Shown here one piece after another: positions 10,953 to 19,191 of a stretch of DNA of 64,000 nt; within the stretch, counting starts at the first letter, position 1, and each line of letters opens with the position of its first letter. Origin of the DNA: Arthrobacter sp. EPSL27 (GTDB taxonomy: Bacteria > Actinomycetota > Actinomycetes > Actinomycetales > Micrococcaceae); the NCBI RefSeq assembly GCF_001512305.1, contig NZ_LNUT01000003.1, forward strand, positions 62,001 through 126,000, in the 5' to 3' direction. The position numbers were made by a program, and so were the translations under genes. Below the pieces are notes generated by a model. That model saw only the letters and a list, made by a program, of their open reading frames with translations, was not told where the DNA came from and did no database searches.

Positions 10953-11824
10953 GCACGACGGCGGCCGTTGCGCCTACGGCTGCGGCCGCGCCGATGGGGG
11001 AGCTGGCCCTGCGCATCGCAGAGCGGCGCGGCCGCTCGGTGGCCGTGCACCAGTTCCACCAGGGCGCCCTGCGGGTCCTGCGGCCGCACTACCTGGATGA
11101 TTCCGGGCAGGTTTGCTACGTGGTGGTCAACCCCGGCGGCGCCTATCTGGGGGCCGACCTCTATGTCCTGGACGTGGAGGTGGAGGCCGGGGCGAAGCTC
11201 CTGCTGACCACCCAGTCCGCCACCAAGGTCTACCGCACACCGGGCTCCTTCGCCGAGCAGCGGATGCGGCTGCGGCTGGGCGAGGGAGCGCAGCTGGAGC
11301 TCGCCCCGGACCAGCTGATCGCCTACCGGGAGGCCAGCTACCGGCAGAACACCCACATCACGGTGCACTCGACGTCGAGCGTGGTTATCTCCGAGGTGGT
11401 CACCCCCGGCTGGTCACCCGACGGCGCCTCCTTCCGGTACGAGGAGTTGCGGCTCCGCACGGAAATCCACGTCGAGTCCGGGGAGCGCAGCGGGCTGCTG
11501 GCCCTCGACAACCTGCTGATCCGGCCCCCGCAGCACGACGTCACCGGCCTGGGGTTCATGGAGGGCTTCAGCCACGTGGGATCCCTGATCGCAGTGGACC
11601 GGCGCGTGGACCAGGACCTCGCGGACGAACTGCATCTCCTGGCCGGCGGCCACGATGCCTTCACAGGGGTGTCGCTGACTGCCACAGTGGACGGCATCAG
11701 CGGCCTGGTGCTCCGGGCCCTGTCGAACAGCACCGATGAGCTCAACAGGCTGCTGGGTGCCTGCAGCGCCTTGCTTCGCCGGCGGTGGCACGGCACGCCG
11801 CCCCTGGACCTAAGGAAATACTGA
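10949..11824 (+). CDS. ureD: Urease accessory protein UreD (UreH)
   Basis: A 291-residue scaffold protein of the urease activation complex. Family features are [21 protein letters not shown], the [16 protein letters not shown] segment and [15 protein letters not shown]. The frame is open much further upstream inside ureG. The GTG at 10949, overlapping the ureG stop, is chosen because homology starts just after it. It runs directly into the nickel permease gene, sharing one base with it. Confidence 0.93.
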   Translation: MSTTAAVAPTAAAAPMGELALRIAERRGRSVAVHQFHQGALRVLRPHYLDDSGQVCYVVVNPGGAYLGADLYVLDVEVEAGAKLLLTTQSATKVYRTPGSFAEQRMRLRLGEGAQLELAPDQLIAYREASYRQNTHITVHSTSSVVISEVVTPGWSPDGASFRYEELRLRTEIHVESGERSGLLALDNLLIRPPQHDVTGLGFMEGFSHVGSLIAVDRRVDQDLADELHLLAGGHDAFTGVSLTATVDGISGLVLRALSNSTDELNRLLGACSALLRRRWHGTPPLDLRKY

Positions 11825-12876
11825 TGACCACGTTGACCGGCGTCGCATCCCTGTACCGGCGCCGGGAGCAGCTCCCGTTCCGGACGCGGCTTATTGCCAC
11901 CTTCGGTGCCGTGGCAGCGCTGCACGCCGCCGCCGTCGGGCTCCTTCTGGCCGGCCAGCTGACGGGCGGCGAGCCGCTGGCGCTCGGCCTGGTGCTGACC
12001 GCCTATGCGGCCGGCATCAAGCACAGCTACGACTGGGACCATCTCGCCGCGATCGATAATTCGACCCGGAAGTTCGTGGCACAGCGGCAGGATCCTGTGA
12101 GTGTCGGCTTCGCATTCAGCCTGGGCCACAGCTCCGTGGTGATCCTCGCGGGCGTGCTCCTGGTGGGCGGCGCTGCGGTGGTGGGCCAGTTTATGGAGGA
12201 CGGCACGTCCGGCAACCTGGTGCTGGGGCTGATTGGCAGCGGCGTCTCGGGGATCTTCCTGCTGGCTCTGGGGCTGTTCAACGGGTCCGCATTCATCCGG
12301 GCGGCGAGGGCCTACCGGAGCGCGCGGGCCGGCGGCGACGTGCGTGCCGAGGATCTTGAAGCCCAGGGGCTCATGGCCCGGCTGCTGGCGAAGCCCCTGG
12401 CCCGGGTCCGGCGGCCGCGGAACATCTACGTCATCGGGTTCCTGTTCGGCCTGGGCTTCGATACCGCCACCACCATCGGGCTGCTGGTGATGGCGACGGC
12501 GGCGTCCCTGGCCGGGGTGTCCCCGCTGGCGCTCCTGGCGCTGCCGCTGGCCTTCACCGCCGCCATGACACTGTGCGACACCGCCAACGGCGTTGCCATG
12601 ATGCGCATGTACAGCTCCGCCCTCCACCACCCCCGGAAGCGGCTGGGCTTCAACGCGGCGGTCACGGGCATCTCGGCCGTCTCGGCCCTGTTCATCTCGC
12701 TGATCACCCTTGGCGGGTTCTGCCACGCCGCCTTCGGCCTCGAGGATCCCGTCACCACGTGGCTGGGGGAGATCGACCTGGGCGAAGCGGGCCTGCTGCT
12801 CGTGGCCTGCCTGCTGGCGGTCTGGGGAACCGCCGCGGTGCGCGGGCGCCGGCACGCTGCACCCGGCGGGACCTAG
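11824..12876 (+). CDS. NiCoT-family nickel/cobalt permease (HoxN/NixA type)
   Basis: A 350-residue membrane protein with about eight hydrophobic segments. The NiCoT signature is KHSYDWDHLAAIDN at residues 66-79 (family HX4DH, here H67 and D72-H73). It is followed by GFAFSLGHSSVVI, then LGFDTATTIGLL and LPLAFTAAMTLCDTANG, all diagnostic. Its position as the last gene of the urease operon, one base overlapping ureD, makes nickel the expected substrate for urease. The C-terminal codons and stop (GGGACCTAG) lie inside the left edge of the repeat array that follows. Confidence 0.93.
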   Translation: MTTLTGVASLYRRREQLPFRTRLIATFGAVAALHAAAVGLLLAGQLTGGEPLALGLVLTAYAAGIKHSYDWDHLAAIDNSTRKFVAQRQDPVSVGFAFSLGHSSVVILAGVLLVGGAAVVGQFMEDGTSGNLVLGLIGSGVSGIFLLALGLFNGSAFIRAARAYRSARAGGDVRAEDLEAQGLMARLLAKPLARVRRPRNIYVIGFLFGLGFDTATTIGLLVMATAASLAGVSPLALLALPLAFTAAMTLCDTANGVAMMRMYSSALHHPRKRLGFNAAVTGISAVSALFISLITLGGFCHAAFGLEDPVTTWLGEIDLGEAGLLLVACLLAVWGTAAVRGRRHAAPGGT

Positions 12877-13734
12877 ACGGAGCCCTGGCCGCGCCGGCGT
12901 CGCGCGGTTGCGATGCGGGTTTGTCTCCCCGACGCGCTTTGTGCCCGGCGCGCCGGTAGACGGGCCGCGTCAGGTCGTTAGCGCAGCGCAGGGCACGAAC
13001 CGCGTCGCAAAGTGCTGGGGTGAGGGGGTGATGCAGCGGCAGGCCTCGCCCGTCGGGACCTAGCCGCTGGTCCGACGGCGGGCGGTTGCGACGCGGGGAC
13101 ACTGGGGGACCTCGACGGAGGCCTGGCTGGTCCGGCGTCGGGCGGTTGCGACGCGGGTTTGTCCCCCCGACGCGCTTTATGCCCGGCGCGCCGGTAGACG
13201 GGCCGCGTCAGGTTTTTCGCGCAGCGCACGACACGAACCGCGTCGCAGAGCGCAGGGGGTGCCGGGGGTGATGCAGAGGAAACGCTCGCCCGGTGGACCT
13301 CGACGGAGCCGCCGAGTCCCGACCGGGCCGGCCTCGGGCGGTTGCGACGCGGGTTTGTCCCCCCCGACGCGCTTTATGCTCGGCGCGCCGGTAGACGGGC
13401 CGCGTCAGGTCTTTAGCGCAGCGCACGACACGAACCGCGTCGCAAGATGGCGGGGAAGGGGGATGGCGGTGACGCGCTGGCACCCTGCGCGGGGCGGAAC
13501 CTCGACGGAGTCGCGGCGTCCCGGCATGGCCGACGTCGGGCGGTTGCGACGCGGGTTCGTCCCCCCGACGCGCTTTGTGCCCGGCGCGCCGGTAGACGGG
13601 CCGCGTCAGGTTTTAGCGCAGCGCACGACACGAACCGCGTCGCAGGCTGGCGGGGCCGGGGCTGGGAAATTTGGGGGTGACGCGCCGGCACCCTGCTCCG
13701 CGGACGGGGCAGGGCGCCGGCTGCCGACGTCGGG
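12867..13734. repeat. Array of about 200-bp repeats built on a palindromic 103-bp core
   Basis: A gene-free stretch between convergent genes, filled by repeats. Four near-identical cores lie at 12908-13010, 13146-13247, 13342-13445 and 13544-13644, giving periods of 238, 196 and 202 bp. Each core starts TTGCGACGCGGGTT and ends AACCGCGTCGCA, so its ends are inverted repeats of each other, and each holds the perfect palindrome CCGGCGCGCCGG. Spacers are also related: a GACCTCGACGGAG-like motif recurs about 45 bp before each core. A fifth unit survives only as its left part (about 13055-13097), and a trailing fragment reaches 13734. Reading frames differ between copies because of single-base indels, so conservation is at the DNA/RNA level, not protein. 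A REP/MITE-like element is the best label. Confidence 0.85.
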
Positions 13735-15672
13735 TTAGCCGAAGCTCTCGACGTAGCTGGGGATGCCGACGACGTCGGTCGAGACCGGAGCGCCGGTGTC
13801 GTTGACGACGTGGTCCAGGGTGCCGGCGCCGAGGTTGACCGTCAGCAGGCCGTGGAGCTTCACTCCGGGCGTGACCGGGACTTCAAAGCCCCGGGTGGCG
13901 TGGATGGTGGGGTCGACGTTGTTGTAGACGTAGCTGCCACCGCCCCAGAGCTCGTGCGTCTTGACCGAATCGGCGATCTTGTAGCCGGCCCAGCCCAGGA
14001 CCCCGTCATGCTGCCAGGCGGCCTGGTTCGGGGCGTCGTAGGGCAGCTCATTCTGGAAGAAGATGGTCTTGCCGTTCTCGCCGTTCCAGATGACGTTGTA
14101 CTCCTGGTAGTGCTCCACGAACAGGCCGGTGGCGGTGACGTTGTCGCCGTTGATGATGACGCCGTTTTCACCGGTGTTGGTGGTCCAGCCCACGCCCTTG
14201 CCGTGGTCCGCGCGCCAGGCCCAGATGTGGTCCAGGAGCACGTTGTCGCTGTTGACCTCCAGGCTGAGCGAGGCCTTCCCGACGTGCGGTCCGCCGATGC
14301 GGAAGAAGACGTCGTGGAGCGTGGTGGGGTTGGCCGGATCGCTGTGGTTGAGCGAGTTGGACGGTCCGCCGGCCTCGGAGTTGCGGGCCTTGCCGATCCG
14401 CATCAGCGTCGGGGAGTTCACTTCGCCGGCATCGATGGTGACGGCGGCAATGTCGACGCCGGGAACGTCCGCGACGGTCAGCGGCACGGAGCCGTTGACG
14501 GCGGTGAGGGTGGCCATGCCGAGGCCAAGGACCACGGTGTTGGCACGCTTGACTTCGATGCTCTGGTCAACGTCGTAAATGCCCGGGGTCAGCAGCAGGT
14601 TCTTGCCGCGCGCCAGCTGGGAGTTGATGGTCTTGACCGAATCGCCGGGGCTGGCGACGTAGAAGTCGGACAGCGGGATGCTGCGGCCGGCCGTGGGGCC
14701 GTTCTCCCAGGTGGTCCCTGCGGAGTCCGTGCGGACCGCCGGAACGAACACGCTGTACTGGCCGTCGGCGTCGAAGGTGAGGTACGGCTTCTCACGGCTG
14801 ATCGGCGTGCTCGGCAGGTTGGTGTACGGCGGGTTCGGGAAGGACTGTGCCGGGGCGCCGTCCACACCGGAGAACACCTGGTTCCAGACACCGTTGGACC
14901 AGTCGCCGATGCTGCTGTCGCGCACGAAGTACTGCTGCTGGGAGCCGTTGATGACGTTGCCGGTCTTCGAGTCGGAAATGAAGCCGCCGCTGGCGTACTG
15001 CGGACCGGCCGTGCAGTAGTCCATCAGGGAGAGGTTGCCGCCGGTGATGTTGACCCGCCGCATGGGGGAGGCCTGGGAGGCGGCCCAGAAGTTGGCCGAA
15101 CTCCGGCAGTCGGCGAGGCCGGTGACGTTGATGGTGAGGTTGGACAATGAGCGCCAGAAGTTGTTCAGGGCGATGCAGTTGTCCGCGGTCAGGCACCGGT
15201 TGTAGACGTCGATGTGCCCGTTGATGGTGACATCCGTGGGCGAGGCACCGAGGCCGGCGACCTCCGTCGAGTAGCCGACCTGGACGACCAGCGGCTCCTC
15301 GGCGCTGCCGTAGGTGCCGGGCTTGAACAGCAGGGAGTACCGGTTGGTACCCATTTCGTCGTCGACCTGGGTGGCCGCAATGGCGTCCACCTCGGCCTGG
15401 ATCTCGGCCACAGGCATGCTGGGGTCGAAGATGCGGACGTTGGGACCGAACTCCGGCGCAGGCGCTGTCGTGGCTTTCGCGGGCTGCGGCTGGGCCGGGG
15501 CCGGCTTCGCCGGGGCGGCGGGCACGGCCGCCGTTGCGGCACCGGCGCCGGTGGCGAGCACGCCCAGCAGGACGGCGACGCTGCCGGCGAACAGCCGGCT
15601 GTGGAGACGCAGCGGCCTCCTGAGGCGGGGCTGCGGCGCCCCTGGTCGGAGACGGAAGTGGGCTAGCGGCAT
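13735..15672 (-). CDS. Secreted beta-helix glycosidase, probable GH55-type exo-beta-1,3-glucanase
   Basis: A 645-residue exported protein. The basic N-terminus RLRRPLRLHSRL is followed by a hydrophobic signal core (LFAGSVAVLLGVLATGAGA). An Ala/Pro linker leads to a two-helix catalytic region: FGPNVRIFDPSMP, LLFKPGTYGSAEEPLVVQVG, ASPTDVTINGHIDVYNRC, ALNNFWRSLSNLTINV, then HYQEYNVIWNGENGKTIFFQ. These blocks match what I recall of GH55 laminarinases often misannotated as 'coagulation factor 5/8' proteins. Length fits GH55 (about 600). ATG 15672 has GAGAGCAGGA upstream; the longer frame to 15873 runs through the promoter. The CelR-type operator at 15767 and the divergent sugar importer/GH1 genes support extracellular glucan cleavage. 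Confidence 0.65.
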   Translation of the reverse strand: MPLAHFRLRPGAPQPRLRRPLRLHSRLFAGSVAVLLGVLATGAGAATAAVPAAPAKPAPAQPQPAKATTAPAPEFGPNVRIFDPSMPVAEIQAEVDAIAATQVDDEMGTNRYSLLFKPGTYGSAEEPLVVQVGYSTEVAGLGASPTDVTINGHIDVYNRCLTADNCIALNNFWRSLSNLTINVTGLADCRSSANFWAASQASPMRRVNITGGNLSLMDYCTAGPQYASGGFISDSKTGNVINGSQQQYFVRDSSIGDWSNGVWNQVFSGVDGAPAQSFPNPPYTNLPSTPISREKPYLTFDADGQYSVFVPAVRTDSAGTTWENGPTAGRSIPLSDFYVASPGDSVKTINSQLARGKNLLLTPGIYDVDQSIEVKRANTVVLGLGMATLTAVNGSVPLTVADVPGVDIAAVTIDAGEVNSPTLMRIGKARNSEAGGPSNSLNHSDPANPTTLHDVFFRIGGPHVGKASLSLEVNSDNVLLDHIWAWRADHGKGVGWTTNTGENGVIINGDNVTATGLFVEHYQEYNVIWNGENGKTIFFQNELPYDAPNQAAWQHDGVLGWAGYKIADSVKTHELWGGGSYVYNNVDPTIHATRGFEVPVTPGVKLHGLLTVNLGAGTLDHVVNDTGAPVSTDVVGIPSYVESFG

Positions 15673-15766
15673 TGCTGGTCCTGCTCTCTGTTGGGGCGGA
15701 TTTCCCTTCGGCCGCACACGGGGCTGCCGGGGAACTGGAGCCCTGCTCCCGGTGACCGCGGAGGTG

Positions 15767-15815
15767 TGGGAGCGCTCCCGCCGGGAAGCGTAACACCGCA
15801 TCCAGCGCCGGGCAA
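15767..15815 (-). promoter_or_regulatory. Promoter and CelR-type operator of the GH55-like gene
   Basis: On the minus strand TTGCCC (15810-15815), a 17-bp spacer and TACGCT (15787-15792) form a promoter for the 13735-15672 gene. The operator TGGGAGCGCTCCCG (15767-15780) starts just past the -10 element and would cover the transcription start. It differs by one base from the known actinobacterial CelR site TGGGAGCGCTCCCA. Confidence 0.75.
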
Positions 15816-15843
15816 GGGTTCGAAATACGCAGGTACGCCGCTG

Positions 15844-15915
15844 TTGACAACTCGACGTGATGTGCGACACCATGCTTGTGAGAGCGCTCCCATGGTCGAT
15901 CTGGGAGCGCTCTCA
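15844..15915 (+). promoter_or_regulatory. Promoter and two CelR-type operators of the sugar ABC operon
   Basis: TTGACA (15844-15849) with CACCAT (15868-15873) 18 bp later is the likely promoter. Operators TGAGAGCGCTCCCA (15879-15892) and TGGGAGCGCTCTCA (15902-15915) follow, spaced 23 bp start to start, about two helix turns. Both differ by one base from the LacI-family CelR consensus. They lie over and downstream of the expected start site, fitting repression. The LacI protein at 20686-21747 is the likely ligand-responsive repressor. Confidence 0.78.
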
Positions 15916-15982
15916 TGTACCGAAACGGGGCGGCCGGCCCCTTATCCCTCCGGTCCCCACACCCTGACAAAGGAGTCCCCGC

Positions 15983-17275
15983 GTGAAATTCCCCCGCAAA
16001 CTTGCCGCCCTGTCGGCATCGGCCGCCTGCCTCACACTCGCCCTGAGCGGCTGCGGCGCGGATGCCCCCAAGAACGCCGGGCCCACCGGCGAAACAGGCA
16101 AGGAACCGGTCACCCTCAGCCTCGCGACGTTCAACGAGTTCGGCTACGAGGACCTGCTCAAGGAATACGAGACCCTCAACCCGAACGTGACGATCCAGCA
16201 CAAGAAGGCCGCCACCACCAACGAAGCGCGCGACAACCTGACCACGCGCCTGGCGGCCGGATCCGGCCTCTCGGACGTTGAGGCCATCGAGGTCGACTGG
16301 CTGTCCGAACTCAAGGAGTACCCGGACCAGTTCGTGGATCTGAAGGACCCTGCCGTGGAAGGCCGGTGGCTGGACTGGAAGACCGAGGCAGCCACCACCC
16401 AGGACGGGCACCTGATCGGCTACGGCACGGACTCCGGACCTGAGGCTGTCTGCTACAACGGGGCACTGCTGGAAGCCGCCGGGATGCCGTCGGACCGCGA
16501 GTCTGTCGAGAAGATGCTCGGCACCACCTGGGACAGCTACTTCGACGCCGGCAAGAAGTTCGTCGCCGCAGGGACCGGCCCGGCATGGTTTGATTCCGCC
16601 GGGGCCATCTACCAGGGCATGAGCAACCAGATGTCGAAGGCCTACGAGAACGAGGACGGCACGGTCATCGCCGCCGACAACCCGGAGGTCAAGGAGGTCT
16701 ACACCAAGGTTCTGAACGCCTCGACGCAGGACAACCTCTCGGCGCACCTGGGCCAGTGGAGCAACGACTGGGTAGCCGGCTTCCAGTCCCAGAAGTTCGC
16801 CACGACCCTCTGCCCGGGCTGGATGCTCGGTGTTATTGAAGGCAACGCTGCCGGCGTCGAGGGCTGGGACGTCGCCAACGTCTTCCCGGGCGGCGGCGGC
16901 AACTGGGGTGGTTCCTACCTGACCGTCCCGTCGCAGGGCAAGAACCAAGCCGAGGCCAAGAAGCTCGCAGCCTGGCTGACCGCCCCGGAGCAGCAGATCA
17001 AGGCATTCACGGCGAAGGGCACCTTCCCGAGCCAGGTTGAGGCGCTGACCAGCGAGGAACTGCTGGGCCAGACCAACGCGTTCTTCAACGACGCCCCCAC
17101 CGGCAAGATCTTCGCAGAGCGTGCCAAGGCCGTCGGCGACTCCCCGTTCAAGGGACCGAAGTTCTTTGCCATCAATGACGCCATGCAGCAGGCCCTCACC
17201 CGTGTTGACGTGGACAAGTCGGACGACGCCGAGTCCTCCTGGGCGAAGTTCCTCACGGCTGTGAAGTCGCTTTAA
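15983..17275 (+). CDS. ABC sugar importer, solute-binding lipoprotein (CUT1)
   Basis: A 430-residue extracellular solute-binding protein of family 1. The signal peptide has basic KFPRK, a hydrophobic core and lipobox LSGC with Cys24, so the mature protein is tethered outside the membrane. Family features include TLSLATFNEFGYEDLLKEYE and the hinge region WSNDWVAGFQSQKFATTLCPGWML. The GTG at 15983 follows AAAGGAGT. It heads the operon with two permeases and a GH1 beta-glucosidase. With the CelR-type operators, this suggests beta-gluco-oligosaccharide (laminari- or cello-) uptake. No ATPase gene lies in the operon; such importers usually share MsiK elsewhere in the genome. Confidence 0.9.
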   Translation: MKFPRKLAALSASAACLTLALSGCGADAPKNAGPTGETGKEPVTLSLATFNEFGYEDLLKEYETLNPNVTIQHKKAATTNEARDNLTTRLAAGSGLSDVEAIEVDWLSELKEYPDQFVDLKDPAVEGRWLDWKTEAATTQDGHLIGYGTDSGPEAVCYNGALLEAAGMPSDRESVEKMLGTTWDSYFDAGKKFVAAGTGPAWFDSAGAIYQGMSNQMSKAYENEDGTVIAADNPEVKEVYTKVLNASTQDNLSAHLGQWSNDWVAGFQSQKFATTLCPGWMLGVIEGNAAGVEGWDVANVFPGGGGNWGGSYLTVPSQGKNQAEAKKLAAWLTAPEQQIKAFTAKGTFPSQVEALTSEELLGQTNAFFNDAPTGKIFAERAKAVGDSPFKGPKFFAINDAMQQALTRVDVDKSDDAESSWAKFLTAVKSL

Positions 17276-17278
17276 GCC

Positions 17279-18268
17279 ATGTCAGTAACGGACCGGGTCA
17301 GGCCCCAAGGCCAATCAATTGACGAGGAAAAACCCGGCAACAGGGACGTCCGGCGGCTCGCGTTTTCGCAGCAGGTGTCGAAGTGGGACGTCAAACTGTC
17401 GCCCTACCTCTACATCTCGCCGTTCTTCCTGCTGTTTGCACTCACGGGACTGTTTCCGCTGCTCTACACAGGCTGGGTGTCACTGCACAACTGGAACCTG
17501 ATCGGCGGCCAGGGCAAGTTCATCGGTTTCGAGAACTTCGGTTTTGTCCTCGGGCAGCCGTACTTCTGGAACGCGGTGGGCAACACGCTGAGCATCTTCC
17601 TGCTCTCCTCCGTGCCGCAGGTGGTGCTGGCACTGCTGATCGCAGCGGTGCTGGACGCCAACCTGCGGGCCAAGACGTTCTGGCGGATGGGGGTGCTGGT
17701 GCCCTTCGTTGTGGCGCCCGTGGCGGTGGGACTGATCTTCAACAACCTGTTTGCCGACCAGTTCGGCCTCGTCAATGAATTCCTTGGCCTCCTGGGCCTC
17801 GACCCGGTCCGCTGGCATTCCGACCAGTTTGCCAGCCACGTCGCCATCGCCACGATGGTGAACTTCCGCTGGATCGGCTACAACGCACTGATCTTCCTCG
17901 CGGCGATGCAGGCCATCCCGCGCGATGTCTTCGAGGCGGCCACCATCGACGGCGCCGGCCGCGTCCGGCAATTCCTGTCAGTGACGGTTCCGATGCTCCG
18001 GCCCACCGTGATCTTCGTGGCCATCACGTCCACCATTGGCGGGCTGCAGATCTTCGACGAGCCGCGGGTCTTTGACCAGTCCGGCCTCGGCGGTGCCGAC
18101 CGGCAGTGGCAGACGCTGACCATGTACATCTGGGAGCTTGGCTGGGGCCAGCGCAACTTTGGCAGGGCATCCGCGGTGGCGTGGCTGCTGTTCCTGATGA
18201 TTGTGCTGATCGCCCTCGTGAACTTCCTTCTTACCCGGCGCATCGCCAACCAGGGAGGCCGCAAATGA
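17279..18268 (+). CDS. ABC sugar importer, permease 1 (CUT1, MalF-like)
   Basis: A 329-residue inner-membrane permease with about six transmembrane segments, beginning at LSPYLYISPFFLLFALTGLF. The EAA loop that contacts the ATPase is visible as FEAATIDGAGRVRQFLSVTVPML. It starts 3 bp after the binding-protein stop and overlaps the second permease by 4 bp (ATGA). Confidence 0.93.
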   Translation: MSVTDRVRPQGQSIDEEKPGNRDVRRLAFSQQVSKWDVKLSPYLYISPFFLLFALTGLFPLLYTGWVSLHNWNLIGGQGKFIGFENFGFVLGQPYFWNAVGNTLSIFLLSSVPQVVLALLIAAVLDANLRAKTFWRMGVLVPFVVAPVAVGLIFNNLFADQFGLVNEFLGLLGLDPVRWHSDQFASHVAIATMVNFRWIGYNALIFLAAMQAIPRDVFEAATIDGAGRVRQFLSVTVPMLRPTVIFVAITSTIGGLQIFDEPRVFDQSGLGGADRQWQTLTMYIWELGWGQRNFGRASAVAWLLFLMIVLIALVNFLLTRRIANQGGRK

Positions 18269-19191
18269 GCTCCATCCCCATGATCCGACAGACCGCCGGG
18301 AAAGGGGCCGCGAAGGCAGCCGCCAAGCGCCCCAACCCCCGGGCGGGGCGGCCCCGGAACCGCGGCGGCGCCGGGGATATCCGGCGTCCCGGACCCCTGA
18401 CCTACGGTGCCCTGGGCGCCGTCCTGCTGGCCTCCCTGTTCCCGCTGTACTGGTCCTTCCTGGTGGGCAGCCACGACAGCACTGCGTTGAGCCGGGGCAT
18501 CCCGCTCCTTCCGGGCGGGAACTTCCTTGAAAACGCGGCCAAGGTCTTTGACAGCATTCCTTTCTGGAAGGCCATGGGCAACAGCATCCTGGTCTCCACC
18601 GTCACCTCCGCCTCCGTGGTGATCTTCTCCACCCTCGCCGGGTTCGCGTTCGCCAAGCTCCGCTTCCGCGGCAGCAAGGGACTGCTGGTCTTCGTGATCG
18701 CCACCATGGCGGTGCCCACGCAGCTCGGCGTGGTGCCGCTGTTCATCGTGATGGCCAAGCTGGGCTGGACCGGAACCCTCTGGGCCGTCATCATCCCCGG
18801 AATTGTCACGGCCTTCGGCGTGTTCTGGATGACCCAGTACCTCCGCGACGCCCTCCCGGATGAACTCATCGAGGCTGTCCGGATGGACGGCGCCTCCATG
18901 ATCCAGGCCTTCTGGTACGTGGGATTCCCCGCGGCGCGGCCGGCCGCGGCCATGCTGGCGCTCTTCACGTTCGTCGCCACCTGGACCAACTTCTTCTGGC
19001 CCTTCATTGTGCTGGATCCCTCAAATCCGACTCTGCCAGTAGCGCTCCAGCTGCTGCAGGCCGCACACTTTGTGGACTACTCGGTGGTGCTGGCCGGTGC
19101 CGTACTGGCCACCATCCCGCTGCTGCTGCTCTTCATCGCGGCAGGGCGCCAACTCGTTTCAGGAATCATGCAAGGAGCAGTAAAAGGATGA
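18265..19191 (+). CDS. ABC sugar importer, permease 2 (CUT1, MalG-like)
   Basis: A 308-residue permease. A basic, Pro/Arg-rich N-terminal tail of about 45 residues precedes six transmembrane segments. The EAA loop is ELIEAVRMDGASMIQAFWYVG. The ATG at 18265 overlaps the preceding stop. An in-frame upstream extension inside permease 1 is not used. It overlaps the GH1 gene by 4 bp. Confidence 0.93.
   Translation: MSSIPMIRQTAGKGAAKAAAKRPNPRAGRPRNRGGAGDIRRPGPLTYGALGAVLLASLFPLYWSFLVGSHDSTALSRGIPLLPGGNFLENAAKVFDSIPFWKAMGNSILVSTVTSASVVIFSTLAGFAFAKLRFRGSKGLLVFVIATMAVPTQLGVVPLFIVMAKLGWTGTLWAVIIPGIVTAFGVFWMTQYLRDALPDELIEAVRMDGASMIQAFWYVGFPAARPAAAMLALFTFVATWTNFFWPFIVLDPSNPTLPVALQLLQAAHFVDYSVVLAGAVLATIPLLLLFIAAGRQLVSGIMQGAVKG

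Noticed and set aside
12900..13650. Several overlapping 60-160-codon reading frames in the repeat array (peptides like LTRPVYRRAGHKARRG on the minus strand)
   Set aside because: The frame changes between copies through single-base indels, there are no ribosome binding sites, and frames are open on both strands as expected for very high GC. The repeated peptide reflects repeated DNA.
12867..13734. CRISPR array
   Set aside because: Units are about 100 bp with spacers that are themselves related; no 25-40-bp direct repeats with unique spacers and no cas genes.
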